Assembly (NCBI GenBank): GCA_036768485.1 | Contig: JAVLUZ010000340.1 | Span: 4,461,886-4,525,885, forward strand | Length of the DNA: 64,000 nucleotides | Source of the DNA: Mermis nigrescens | Lineage: Eukaryota; Nematoda; Enoplea; Mermithida; Mermithidae | Direction: 5' to 3' | In this document: positions 21,301 through 32,281 of the stretch, in pieces | How the letters are laid out: each line of letters starts with the position of its first letter | Position numbering within the stretch: position 1 is the first letter of the stretch | Translations under genes and position numbers: made by a program | The notes under the pieces: model-generated | Told to the model about the DNA's origin: nothing | Database searches by the model: none | Seen by the model: only the letters and a program-made list of their open reading frames with translations

Positions 21301-23900
21301 GATTGCAAATTCGCCACGGTACGACACCCGTCATGGCCATAGGAGCCGTGAAAACGGCATCCGGTGCCGTCGTAACTTGTGACACAGGCTGAGTCATGAC
21401 TTGCGTGTATAATGCTACATGAGGTACTGTGCGGCTAATGTACGTTGCGGTTGTGGCGGAACTGATAATATCAGTCATGATGACATCTGGGTCAGCTTGC
21501 TGCTCTGGCCGCGACCGGCTGAAGAGTCAGCAAAGGTCCAAGTGCACTGATACCCAAGGGTGCTTGTTGAACTTGCCGCAAGCGATTGCGAGACAATCGG
21601 TTGCGAAATGGTAAACAACCTCTTCGAGCCATTGCTCCGCGTGTTACACGCGGTGGCGACATGTTAGCCTGTGTTTCCGAACGGTGTCAGATAACGCCAT
21701 CACTAAACGTTTGGGAGATAAATCATCGTCTTCAGTGGAGATCGATGGTTCTACACCCAGCATAGGTGAATCGTAGGGAATATCGGTTTGTGAAGAAAAC
21801 ACAGAAGCTGGTGTACTCGTACTGGTTGGTTTTGACTTAGGTTCCGTGTCAGGCGCATTTACCGTCTGAAACTGTGTCGGCAATGGTTTGCGAAGCCTGC
21901 ACTTGTAAGTCAGGATTGTCAAACACGTTAGCTTTGAGCCAACGCTTCCGTTACTGAGGCAATGGTGGTGGCTGCCGCTATAGCTACTTGTGGTTGCGGA
22001 ACCGGGCAATAAAAGTCCTCAGCTAAGATTAACTTCCTTTCGCCATTTGAATCAACTTCAGCTTCAACAGCTGCTGGTCGACTGCCCTTGTGGTGGCTTG
22101 CTAGTCGACAATGGTATGCGTACTTTGGCTTTCGGCCACTAGCCTTAATGTACAACTCATCGCCTACGAAAGAAACCGACATGGGCTTTCTATCATCAGT
22201 AATGCGATTATCCTGCGAGCACCCTTCTATCAATATAAAAACATCGATAGTTATGAGGGCGTCCATCGCTTGGATAATGCTGCATGTCCCGAGTTAAGGG
22301 TAAGCTCCACGCCTGTCCGAAGCTACCAGGCGCTTGGAACAATATACATGTCAAAAAGAATTCTGCCAAGCGCTTTAACGAGTGTGATTGCGCTTTAATG
22401 CGTAAACAACGAGTAAATGTTCTCGCCAATGGCTGAATGTCAATAAAATTTGCAATAAATGGGTCTTTCCAGTGCAGCTTTATTGTGAATTTCTGCATCC
22501 GGAATTGCTACAATTTCCTCGAAGGTTGGCCCGTAGACATGGAAATATGCAAGTCGATCTTGCGTTGGATCGTAACAAACCATATATAAACGCAGGTAAG
22601 TGCGTTTCAAGGCACCAGAAGCCCGAACGGAGGTTGCGGAAACTTCGCTAGATCCCAACAGAACACATGGCCAGTCGCGCTCGCAACTTGGACGTAGCGT
22701 ACAAATGGGGCCATGGAGGTCCTGGTAAGTGGGACATAGTTGCTGAAAACGCAGGTCCCAGGTCTTATAATGCCTGCCCTTCTACACCACAAATTCAGAG
22801 TCGTAGCCTAGAAATAAAGTGCCATTATCATATTCGATGGCTGAATTAACGCCAAAATGGTGCCAAACGACGTCTGGTCGTTGGAGACTGAGGACGGTGG
22901 GTAGAGTCTACTTTGGCAATGCGAGGGTTACCAAAGGACTTCTACCAAGCCGATTCTCCCACCAGAGTTGTTGGTCGTTTATACGCTTTCTGTGATTTGT
23001 GATTTTATGTGTTGCTTTTATGCTTTACCCATTTTATGGTATAGAGACCGCTCAACACGACGCATTATCGTGTTGCGGCAGCGGGTCAGGTACCTACTCC
23101 AAACCCCGCTCTAAAGCCATACTGGTCAATGCCGAACAAACTCATCTAGGGACGCGGGGAACACGTTCCCTGAATTTGCATCGGCGACCAGCTGCTTCCA
23201 ACAATGTCTCCTTGCTGGGGGTACCTTGTGCAGCCATGGGTCTGCAAAAGGAAAAAACATTAGATAATGGTACGGCATGTGCTGTTTTAGAACCATTTAA
23301 TAAACGTACAGGCACCCAGTCCTTAGCTTTTTGTTCCCTGCCCGGTAAATCATCAAAACTTAAGTGACAACTGCCGGGGCAAGTGAGGCGATGTGGTAAC
23401 TTTTACCAACACAAAAATCGGCTAGGACATACGCGTGTTTTTCCACAATTAAGTCAGAATAAGGTAATTTAGGTTCAGGTAAAAGTCTATTCCTGTGAAC
23501 GTGATGAATAATAAGAGGGTTATAGACATATGCGATTTTCGCAGTTTCAGGCGTAGGTAAGTCAATAACTGCAGGATCAACACACGTTTGGTGATAGTTT
23601 ACCGATTTCAGGTTGAATGACTGAAGTATTATTGAGGTAGACTATATCCAAGAGATTAAAATTTGTGTGTGTTACGGCTCAGTGATTTTTGCTGCTTACG
23701 CGCTTGAGATAAATTTTCAGACGTTGACTTCCTCATGCAGATCCTGCAAAGTCAGCTTTAAATCAATGACTTATTTTTCTCCGCAACAGATGGTAAATTC
23801 ATCATCACGAAGTCATTTATGAGTAAAGTGTCAAGAGGAAATGCTGGTTCACGACCATAAAGCATTTCAAAGGAGATATATTAGTTGATGATTGTGGAGT
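18330..23900 (-). pseudogene. Post-pol region of the gypsy element, unidentified broken ORF(s)
   Basis: About 5.6 kb between integrase and the 3' LTR. Minus-strand frames at 22950-22440, 22498-22208, 22266-21928, 22009-21644, 21072-20614 and 19703-18870 follow one another with frame changes. They have normal amino-acid mixtures, so they look like a decayed long ORF or two. I recognise no envelope features: no convincing signal peptide, fusion motif or terminal TM helix. One segment is Q/T/P-rich (about 19420-19660). It could be a third element gene, captured host sequence or another inserted element. Confidence 0.5.
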
Positions 23901-23949
23901 CGCGCGGTATGCAAATAATGCGTAAGGGTAAAAATTGTCTCTAATCATA

Positions 23950-24470
23950 CTGTGATCGCACACTCAGCTTAGACAAACCATCAATCAATGTACGATTATA
24001 ACGTTCCACCAACCCATCACACTGTGATATGGGGTTTTAAATATTTTTTGAACGTTTAATAGTTTACAAACTTCCGAAATAAGGGTAGATGTAAAATTTG
24101 ACCCCTGATCTGTCAAAAATTTCTTGGGGACTCCATAACGTGGTATAATTTCTCTTAGTAATAGATTTGCAATAGTTGTTGCTTTTATATCAGAAACAGC
24201 AAAAGCTTCCACGTATTTTGTAAAATAATCCATAAAAACTACAATTTGGTCATTTCCCGGAGGGAGATCGCGGCATATGCAAACAATCGCACACAATGAG
24301 TTCAAAGGGCGTGGATACTTCGATTGGTTGCAACGGAACGGATGTGGAATTTAATGCGACCTTACGTTGTAAGCACACATCACAATTCCTACACCACGCG
24401 ATTACATCATTTTCCATACGTCACCAATAACGCATTTGTATGGCGGGCAAGATTTTGCGCGATGAAAAAT
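23950..24470 (-). pseudogene. gypsy integrase region, broken
   Basis: The minus strand shows the HHCC-type zinc segment (..WCRNCDVCLQRKV, about 24430-24350). Core-domain landmarks follow: MDYFTKYVEAF, then TDQGSNFTS with the second catalytic Asp. A frame change follows, after which V-E-R-Y-N (the catalytic Glu context) continues in another frame near 23995. Integrase joins element cDNA to host DNA. The frame break means this copy cannot make an intact enzyme. Confidence 0.88.
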
Positions 24471-24654
24471 GAGCTCCGAAAATAGAGTCATGAAATTCTG
24501 TTAATATGAAGTGACGCAAAGATTTGGGTATGACAATTTGATGAACGACAGTTGGTGAACACTTAGGTTGAAAACGACAAAAAAGTACATCGTTTACGAG
24601 AAAAATTCGTTACGATATTTTTTCGTTGTTAAGTCATTCAATGCGATGCGAATT

Positions 24655-24912
24655 TTATGCAATTCCGTCATATGCACGTTGCTCAGCGAGTAAACGCGCA
24701 GGTGTTAGCATTTCAGCTTTTTCTGCATCGGTAAGTAGCAAGCGTTCGCGAAATGTAGGTGATTTAGAATTAATAGGATCGGTTTGCGCAGTAGGATTAT
24801 TATTTTGTGCGTTTGGATGATTAATTGGCGCAGTAGGCGCATTATTGCACGATCGGTCAGGTGGAAAGGATTCATCATCTGACTCAGAATCTTCGGATTC
24901 TAAATTTGGCAT
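24655..24912 (-). pseudogene. gypsy pol linker segment
   Basis: An 85-codon minus frame between RNase H and integrase. It is rich in S/E/D near the start (ESEDSESDDES) and then in N/P/A, like a flexible linker. No domain is recognised. It belongs to the gypsy pol by position and strand. Confidence 0.5.
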
Positions 24913-25009
24913 GTTAACGATATTTTTGCGCTCTACTTTATATTTGCGTTCTGCATGGTCATATTTAGGATGACGTGAAAGAAGATCGCTGCGCAGTTAT
25001 ATGCACCAG

Positions 25010-25230
25010 GAACGTAAAACGATATCATATTCGTATTCCTGTAATTTGAGACCCCAATGGCGTAATCGACTCGATGGGTCTTTAACATTTACTAGCCAGG
25101 TTAACACTTGATGATCAGTTTCTACAATGAATTTTTTACCGTAAAGATAATGTCGATAATGCTTGATGGCCTACACTACCGCTAGCGCTTCTTTTCCTGA
25201 AGTAGCATAATTACATTCAGCAGAATTTAA
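25010..25230 (-). pseudogene. gypsy RNase H segment
   Basis: Minus-strand translation shows EALAVV.AIKHYRHYLYGK, then FIVETDHQVLTWL and PSSRLRHW, the standard Ty3/gypsy RNase H landmarks with the catalytic Asp in TDHQ. One in-frame TAG interrupts it after EALAVV. Confidence 0.85.
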
Positions 25231-25239
25231 AGTACGCGA

Positions 25240-26350
25240 CTAGCGTAGCTAAGAATAAAACGACTTTTGGATGGTAAATGTTTTTATGCCAAAATAGCAC
25301 CTAACGCATAGTTACTTGCGTCAGTTGTTAAAATAAATTGGTGCTCATCATCGAATTTTGGTAATTGCAAAATAGGTGGAGATGTAAATGCTTTCTTCAT
25401 AAGCTCAAAAGCGGTTTGGTGCTCAGCCTTCCAGCAAAATTCGACATCTTTACGTAGAAGATGGAATAGCGAAGTTTAGCGATTTTAGCGAGATCTTTAA
25501 CGAATTTCTAAAACCATTGACTAAGTCAAGAAATTTCTGCACGGATTTAACGGTTTTTGGTACGGGAAACGAGATTAAATCTGCGTAATTTTAGACATAT
25601 CGGGAGCGATGCCCATTGCACTGATGCTGTGGCCAAGAAATTTTACCTCTGCATGCGCGAGATGGCATTTATCAGGCTTGACACGTAAGTTTGCCTTTTA
25701 AGAGCAATGAAGACATTTTCAAGATCTTTTAAATGTTCTTCGAAAGTACCTGAAAAATAATTATGTCATCGATGTAAACGAGACAAGATTTCCAATTTAG
25801 ACCTGCGAGCACAAGCTCCATTAGTCTTTGAAAATCTGCGATGCATTCTTTAAACCAAAAGGTAAAACTTCAAATTCGTAATGACCAACAGGACATATAA
25901 ATGCTGTTTTTTCGCGAGATTTATTATCGAGTGGAATTTGCCAATATCCAGATTTCAAATCTAGTGTGCTAAAATATGCAGCACTGCCTAAAGTATCGAA
26001 ATAATCGTCTAATTGTGGAAGAGGGTAAACTTGCGTTTTAAGATTGCCATTTTAACCGTCGATAATCGACGACTGGCCTAAGGGAACCGTCCTTTTTCCC
26101 AATGAGAAATAATGGACTTGCCCATGGGCTAGTTGTAGGTCGAATAATTTTATCCGTTAAGCATTTCATTTATAATTTTCTGCATAGATTCTCTTCTAGA
26201 ATGCTCAACACGGTAAGTTTTTCCAACAACGGGTGGATTATCCCCTGTGTCAATATGATGTTTCATCAAGGGGGTACGACCAAGAGGTTCATTTTTTAAT
26301 GCAAAAATTGAGTCGTATTTTAAGCAAAGTTCACGAATTTGTTGCTACAG
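25240..26350 (-). pseudogene. gypsy reverse transcriptase region
   Basis: The RT catalytic box V-Y-I-D-D-I is encoded by the minus strand at 25765-25776. Surrounding minus-strand text fits Ty3/gypsy RT, but no single frame spans it. Several frameshifts break the domain. RT copies the element RNA into DNA. It lies directly upstream of RNase H in the expected order. Confidence 0.85.
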
Positions 26351-26357
26351 TCTAGAA

Positions 26358-26630
26358 TCAACGGCGGAGCCGTTTAAAGCTTTTATTTATTGATGCAAAA
26401 AGTTCTGGTGTCCTATCATCAAAGGATGAAACATGTGATACGACTTTGGCATCAGTGGTTGAAGAACCTATTATTTCACCAGAGTCAATGCGAATTGGTG
26501 CTTTAGAGATGTTACAGACGCGAACAGGTATTAGAGGTTGTGAAGCATCAACTATAGACGGAGCAACAAAAAGTGAAGTTTTTTCCATAAAATCGGGATT
26601 TGGTTCGAATAATGCGAAATCAAATTGCAA
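26358..26630 (-). pseudogene. gypsy pol segment between protease and RT
   Basis: A 90-codon minus frame (LFVAPSIVDASQPLIPVRVCN) resembles the post-protease region of insect gypsy pol, where a short beta-rich segment precedes RT. Weak recognition; assigned mainly by position. Confidence 0.5.
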
Positions 26631-26999
26631 GAACCGTGACTTATATAGCCAGGTGTAATTAATTCATGCCTAGGTTGTATAATAACAGGCTCAGGTAACG
26701 AAACATGCACACACACAACACCAGAGGTGGTTGTGTTGGGTTTCGCGCTGAAATTGCAATTTTTCGTGAGATGAAAGTAAATTAATCTTTATGCCGTTTA
26801 TAAAAGCACAACGCCAATAGGATTAACCCACATGAGTGCGGATTCGCAAAAAATCATATCCTAAAAGCATGTCTTCCGGCAAGTGATCAATTATAGCTAC
26901 TGAGGTGAATAGATTGTTCCGCGATTGTTAAAGTCATATTTACTTTATAGCGAACGACTGCGGTAATTTCGTCTACACCATGTACGAATTGTGAAACTT

Positions 27000-27150
27000 A
27001 CTTAGGTGGTAAATTAAAACCAAGACGTAAGAATGCTGATGTGGTCATCATGGTGACCTGTGAACCCGTACCATTAAAGCAGGCACGCCAACTCCATGAA
27101 CTTTAACTAGGATGGTGGGAAAATTTGCTCTGGCATGACTTACGATAGGA
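27000..27150 (-). pseudogene. gypsy protease segment with altered active site
   Basis: Minus-strand translation around 27090-27035 reads FNGTGSQVTMM, which lines up with the retropepsin (I/F)xDTGSQVT motif. The catalytic Asp position reads Gly (GGT, one base from GAT). A one-base frame change sits just before it. Either the protease is dead or this is post-insertion decay. Confidence 0.65.
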
Positions 27151-27815
27151 ATATTAGGATCGAAAATCTTAGATGGAGGTAGATTAATTTTTTCGTAAGT
27201 TGCAAGACGACGTTCTAGACGTTCGTACCTTTCAAGAAATTCTTGCGACGCGAATAAATTAGGACGTGCGCTAGATTCTTTGCTCGTTCGCAGTAACCGT
27301 GTTCACATCACGAGGAGATGTAAGGGTTGGCTGCGATGGGGGTATATTCAAGGCGGGTTGGTTGTCTGCAGTGTATGTGACATACGGGCGATTGAAATTA
27401 TTATCGTGGCGACATAACTAGAGTTATAGTATGTGCTTACCGCTGGTACCATTAGGAAATTGCACAAAAGGTGTATTTTGGCGCGATTGGTTATTATAAC
27501 GATTACCATAACGCGGAATTTTGATAATGAGTACGAATTTTGTAATGATCATTACGATTTTGCCATAAAATTGATCGTGATTGCGCGGATTCAAAGGATT
27601 ATCATTATTCGCATAGTTAGATGAACGATGTTGACTAGAGTTACGATATCGTGATTGAGATCGATGCCTATTCTGCGAATTCGAACGTGATGGCGAACGA
27701 TTTTGTCGCGAAAAGAACGCGATTGGCTGCGATTGTGCGCTATAGAATTAGTATTCCGATCAGCTTGATTATTAAAATTAGCATTATTAGACGTTTCTTG
27801 CCTTTGACGCGTGAA

Positions 27816-27857
27816 ACATTCCTCATAAATGTGACCTATGCGCTTGCAAAAGGTACA
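27816..27857 (-). pseudogene. gypsy gag CCHC zinc knuckle
   Basis: Minus-strand translation CTFCKRIGHIYEEC fits CX2CX4HX4C exactly. This is the nucleic-acid-binding knuckle at the end of Gag. It lies between the gag frames and the protease. Confidence 0.88.
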
Positions 27858-28005
27858 ATATTTGCGAGAAGAATTTTCGGTTTCTCAGCACGCAATGAGC
27901 GATGGAACGTTCGATGACGTGAACGATTTGGATCATTTTGATTCGATGAGGAGTATCTTAGGTACTACGCTGCCTACTGAACAGCTGTTACCAATACGTA
28001 AGGCG

Positions 28006-28549
28006 TTACTGCCTTTTTATCCTCAAATTCTTTATTAGCAAATCCAGCGCTAAGCGCATTGTCCAAAATTCAGCTAATGATGCTCTAGGTTTTTTATGAT
28101 ATGCCTCTTTCGAAATGTGTGGTAATAAACCTTGTTTTAGTTGATGTCGCATTAAATTATTAAAATGTGGCGAGTCAACTTCAAGATAGGGATCCGACTT
28201 AATTAACTCTTCGCGAAGCGAGAGATAATAAGCTTTAACCGATTCGTTAGGCTGCTGTTTGTGTGACAAAAACAATTAAAGAGCGCACCGGTGTCCATAG
28301 GACAAAATTCGGTTATTAGCGCATGCTTCATTTTCGAATAAGATTGTTGTATATCAGCAGGTAACGAATGCAAACAAAGGCAACAAAGGGCAAGTGTATA
28401 GACGCAAAACAAGGGTCAAGAAATCCAGTAGCGAATTTTAAATGATCAGCCTTGTCAATATCATAGGTATTGGCAAGCGATTCAAATTCTGCAAAATAAG
28501 CCTTGATATCCGATTTATTGCCGTCAAAATTCTTTATTTGCAATTGCAA
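28006..28549 (-). pseudogene. gypsy gag capsid region
   Basis: Two overlapping minus frames (28549-28328 and 28275-28006) give IKNFDGNKSDIKAYFAEFES and QQPNESVKAYYLSLREEL..FNNLMRHQLKQGL, the usual capsid pattern of insect Ty3/gypsy Gag. A frame change separates them. An SR-rich stretch lies on the amino side, at 28560-28700. Confidence 0.8.
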
Positions 28550-28729
28550 ATTGCATCTGCTGCAAATGGTCCGCGATTCAAGGAATCAGCGAGACGTGAA
28601 TCACCACGCGAGCTTTCAGATGAAGAACCTGAACTATGCCTATGACGTCGTCTGCACGATCGAGACTTGCGACGCGAGCGACGACTGCGCGGGCGATCAT
28701 AACCATTAGATGAGCTGTCGTCAGAAAAT

Positions 28730-30562
28730 TTGACATGTTTTTTCCGTTCAGACGATTCAGACAGTGAGCAGCTTCATTTGCAAATTTGCAGATTCGTTAT
28801 TAATACCAGATAAATTTATCTCAACCGGTTGCATTTTGATATTAGAAGAATGCAAAAATAGGATTATTAGGTGGTATTTCCACATTTATAGGATTAGGTA
28901 CATAATTATTGGGTAAGATTTCACCTTGAGGTGGAAAATACTGCAGCGGTGGTGGATTTAGTTGCTGCTGCGAATTTGCAATAGAAGGATTAGGTACGAA
29001 GGAAGGCGCATTACGATTTAATGGCAGTGAAGGCCTTCCAGATCGTGACATCTGCGAAATCGATACCCACGGCTGCGAAATCGTAGGTATATTCTCCGAA
29101 AAAAACCAGAGTTTTGCACTGATTGCAAACTCCGTGTTTACAGGATTCTGTGACAAATTACATATTTTGGCGCTGCGGTTCGTACAACTTTGAAAGATAT
29201 TTTCTGGAACAGTTTCCGTCAAGGTGAACGTGAATTCGATGCTCTGTTGCTAGTAGACAACAGTGAAGATGCCCTATGCGTACTTTGCGCACGATTCGCA
29301 TTTTGCGCATTGAATTCAGAAAATTTGCGCTATCGATTGAAGTGGTTAACGCGCTCAGATACATAAGTTTCTATGTGATTCAGAACTGGTTGGGGTTTAA
29401 GCATAGTGCTTAGCTCCAAACGCAGTTTACGCATTTCATCCGCATTTTCCTTTTTATCTTGATTAACGGCGTAGAAAGATCCGAAAAATTGCAAATGAAT
29501 AGCTTGTAGCGCTTTTCAAAATAAGATCATTAGTCACATTAGCATTAGCACGCTCTGGGTCGGCATTCATGCAGCGACTATGATTACTTTCTACGTCAGA
29601 ATCGTGATTTTGTGTTCCGAACTGGTTTCAGGGTTATTTGCCGTGTTAATGGTAGTCGTATTATTTAGGGATCATTGTGTGACTTGATGAATTGTCAATA
29701 TTAGGATCCGACCTAGTTAGCAAAGATTGATTAATGCGAGATCGCATGGTACTCAATGATAATTCGTCTTCGGACTGTGTGCCATTTCCTCGCGGCATGT
29801 AGTGACGCGGGTAATTTATCATTATTCGCCTTAGTCGTTACTTCGTAATTGTGTCATTACTCGCAGAATTACACGTGCTATTAGAGTCAACAGGCATGGT
29901 AGGTAATTGGCGAGCTGAAACAGGTGGCGTAGAAGGTTTTTTCAATTTAGCGGGCGGTGTCCGCAAAACCTTTTTCCTGCCATTTTTATGTGTCAAATAT
30001 GTCAAAAAATGTGCCTTGGGTAAAATTTCAGTACGTCGAAATTTTTCCCAAAATAAATGTTTCAAATTAGACCTTGTCGATCCAAAAAACAGGTTTTTTC
30101 CACGTAAATAGTACTTCCTTACGTGAAGTAAGATATACCTGACGTGAAATGATCGAAAGCAGATAGAACTAAGCCTAAAGCGCAAGAACGTGTACGTGGT
30201 TAGAAAAACAGTTAGGTAAGAACCTAAATGACGGAATTTCGTCGTCAGTTGAGAAAATGATAAATCGGTCGCCTGAGGGCTGACGTTTATAGAAAAATGA
30301 ATATACGAGCGTGAGAGCTGCCTTCGTCGGTAGAGATCCGACGGAAATAAAATAACAATGGCTTTACCACGATACACAAAATCTTTACCACGGACGCTTA
30401 CTTAAATTGCGCACTGCCACGATCGCGGTCGATACAACAACAAAGGTGAACGAAACGTTACATTTTTAGATGGCCAAAATGATAATTTTTGGATCGAAAA
30501 ATAATTTTACGATGATTGATCAGCTCGGCTGTAGCTAGCAGCCTAAAGGAGGGAACATCAAA
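28730..30562 (-). pseudogene. gypsy leader and upstream gag sequence
   Basis: Minus frames at 29222-28842 (proline/asparagine-rich, PPLQYFPPQG) and 30377-29838 lie between the 5' LTR and the capsid. They probably form the amino end of Gag plus the leader, but no conserved motif is present. No TGG-type primer-binding site is seen next to the LTR. Confidence 0.45.
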
Positions 30563-31619
30563 TGTAAATGTAGATGGGTTCGATCTGGGTCTACAGAATC
30601 ACAGATATGAACCGCACTAACATTCACCTTAGATTTACCTAGGTACGTAGGTACTTAAGTCTATGCTTAGTGCTGGCCCCGATCGCACGGCTCTAAGGCT
30701 TTCGATCTTTGGACCCTTACAGACCTTACGGCTTCGATCCCCTCAGCCCTAATATTGCTGGCCAAGCTTTTACGTCGGGTGATCTCAGCAGCTACGCCCT
30801 ATGACCTAAGGCTACCTACCTAGTCTCGGTAATTGCCGCGGAGGTCAGTTGACCTATCTAAAGCTCAAGTTGTAATTTAACTTATTTTCAATCAGTGCCT
30901 GATTTGAAATGTTTTGGTTCCTAATTTGTGTAGCACGCTGAACAATGAAAACAACAACAACGAGCTCTATGCTGATCAATCATCCTTAAAGATTAGATAA
31001 TGATTTTGATCAATTCTTGGCTTGAGAGATAAATTATGATTTTCGAATAAAATAGACTATCATACGAAATTTACCTATCAATCCACTAGATGGGTGGAAA
31101 TCCTCGATGTAGGGATGGTGGCCGACCTAACCTCGGTATAACCAAAACCACTGGGTTGGTTTTCATGCTTTTATTCGACGAAGAACACACAGCCTATAGC
31201 CGGGAAACAAAAATACGCAAAAGAAAAACGACAATGTACAGTCGAAATAACCCGGCCAACGAAAAACCAAAAAGCCAGACTCTAAAACCGACGTTAAGTT
31301 CACTGGCCTCAAGGCCATTACAGTAAATGAAAACAACGATCAATTTAACATAATACTGAAATGACTTTTATCTCAGATCGAATGTTCTCGATTCACGTAA
31401 GCAGTATGGGCTAAACAATTACTATTATCATACACTTAGCTCTATGCTACTGGACAAGTATCTAAATGTTTTTTATTATTGAAAATTTGGGAAATAATGG
31501 GAAGACTGAAGGCATAGCCCACAGTACACTATCATAGATAGCTACTAGTATTGGCTATGTTATGGCTATCATAACTTGCTAAGGCAGGTTTGCCTAAACG
31601 TGTAACTCCCGCAGTTACA
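30563..31619 (-). repeat. 5' LTR of the gypsy element
   Basis: 1057 bp, the direct-repeat partner of 17269-18329. It is followed outward by the 4-bp duplication CGCA (31620-31623). In coding orientation it would hold the promoter; no TATA box is assigned. Confidence 0.93.
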
Positions 31620-31854
31620 CGCACAAAGTATAGGCGATTTTTGTTCTGCCTGCAACAGTGTATTTTTGAATCTGTTCAGGAGTGGCAAATTTACCCCAAT
31701 TCAAGGTCAAACTTTGTCATACTACTTTTGTGTAAATTATTCGTTGTTGTAGCCTGTTTGAGTAAAATAAATTGTATGGAATACATTCAACAACTCGCTC
31801 TTCATGTTTTGGCAAAATTACAGTATCCAAAAACTATTACATCATAAGTTATAC

Positions 31855-32281
31855 TGAGAAAAAGCCGAAAAACATTGCCGGACAACAAACAACGCAAAAA
31901 GAAAACAAAACGTACTCCGCTGTACAAGCGTACGACTGCCAACGAGACTCACTACGATGGCCTCATGGGACCATTACAGTAAAAGAAACAAACGTCAAAA
32001 TAGCATAATACTGGAATTTTTTTAAATCACAACGAATGTTCTAGATTACGATAAGCGGTAATGCATGAAACAATTACTATTATCATATACTTAACTCTAT
32101 GTTACCGGACAAGTATCTTATTGTTTTTTATTATTGAAAATCGGGGAAATAGTGGGAGACCGAAGGCATAGCCCACAGTGCACTATCGTAGATAGCTACT
32201 ATATTATAGTATTGGCTATGTAAGTGGCTACCGCGAACTGCTAAGGCAAGTTCGCCAAAACGTGTAACTCTCGCAGTTACA
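31855..32281 (-). mobile_element. Diverged partial LTR of the same family
   Basis: It matches the outer half of the gypsy LTR. It shares ACAATTACTATTATCATA.ACTTA, GACCGAAGGCATAGCCCACAGT and the end CTCGCAGTTACA at 32281. It is more divergent than the LTR pair and lacks the first half. It directly abuts the LINE endonuclease at 32282. Confidence 0.8.

Larger units (their letters stand above)
17269..31619 (-). mobile_element. Ty3/gypsy LTR retrotransposon, 14.35 kb, degraded
   Basis: Two approximately 1.06-kb LTRs (17269-18329 and 30563-31619) begin TGTAAC and end TTTACA in coding (minus) orientation. They are bounded by 4-bp duplications CGCA at 17265-17268 and 31620-31623. Minus-strand order is gag, CCHC knuckle, protease, RT, RNase H, integrase, as in Ty3/gypsy. 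A purine tract (ACGTGGGGAG) sits directly before the 3' LTR. The bases after the 5' LTR (TTTGATGTTCCC) show no canonical TGG primer site. The internal region is 12.2 kb, of which about 5.6 kb follows integrase and is unidentified. Frameshifts and stops are common and the LTRs differ by small indels, so this is an old inactive copy. Confidence 0.92.

Noticed and set aside
22999..23367. 122-codon plus-strand ORF inside the gypsy element
   Set aside because: It has no recognised family and lies on the strand opposite to the element's genes. Left open but not called.
30540..30562. Polypurine tract AAAGGAGGGAACATCA implying a plus-strand element
   Set aside because: All pol motifs lie on the minus strand, and a purine tract in the right place (reverse of 18330-18339) precedes the left LTR.
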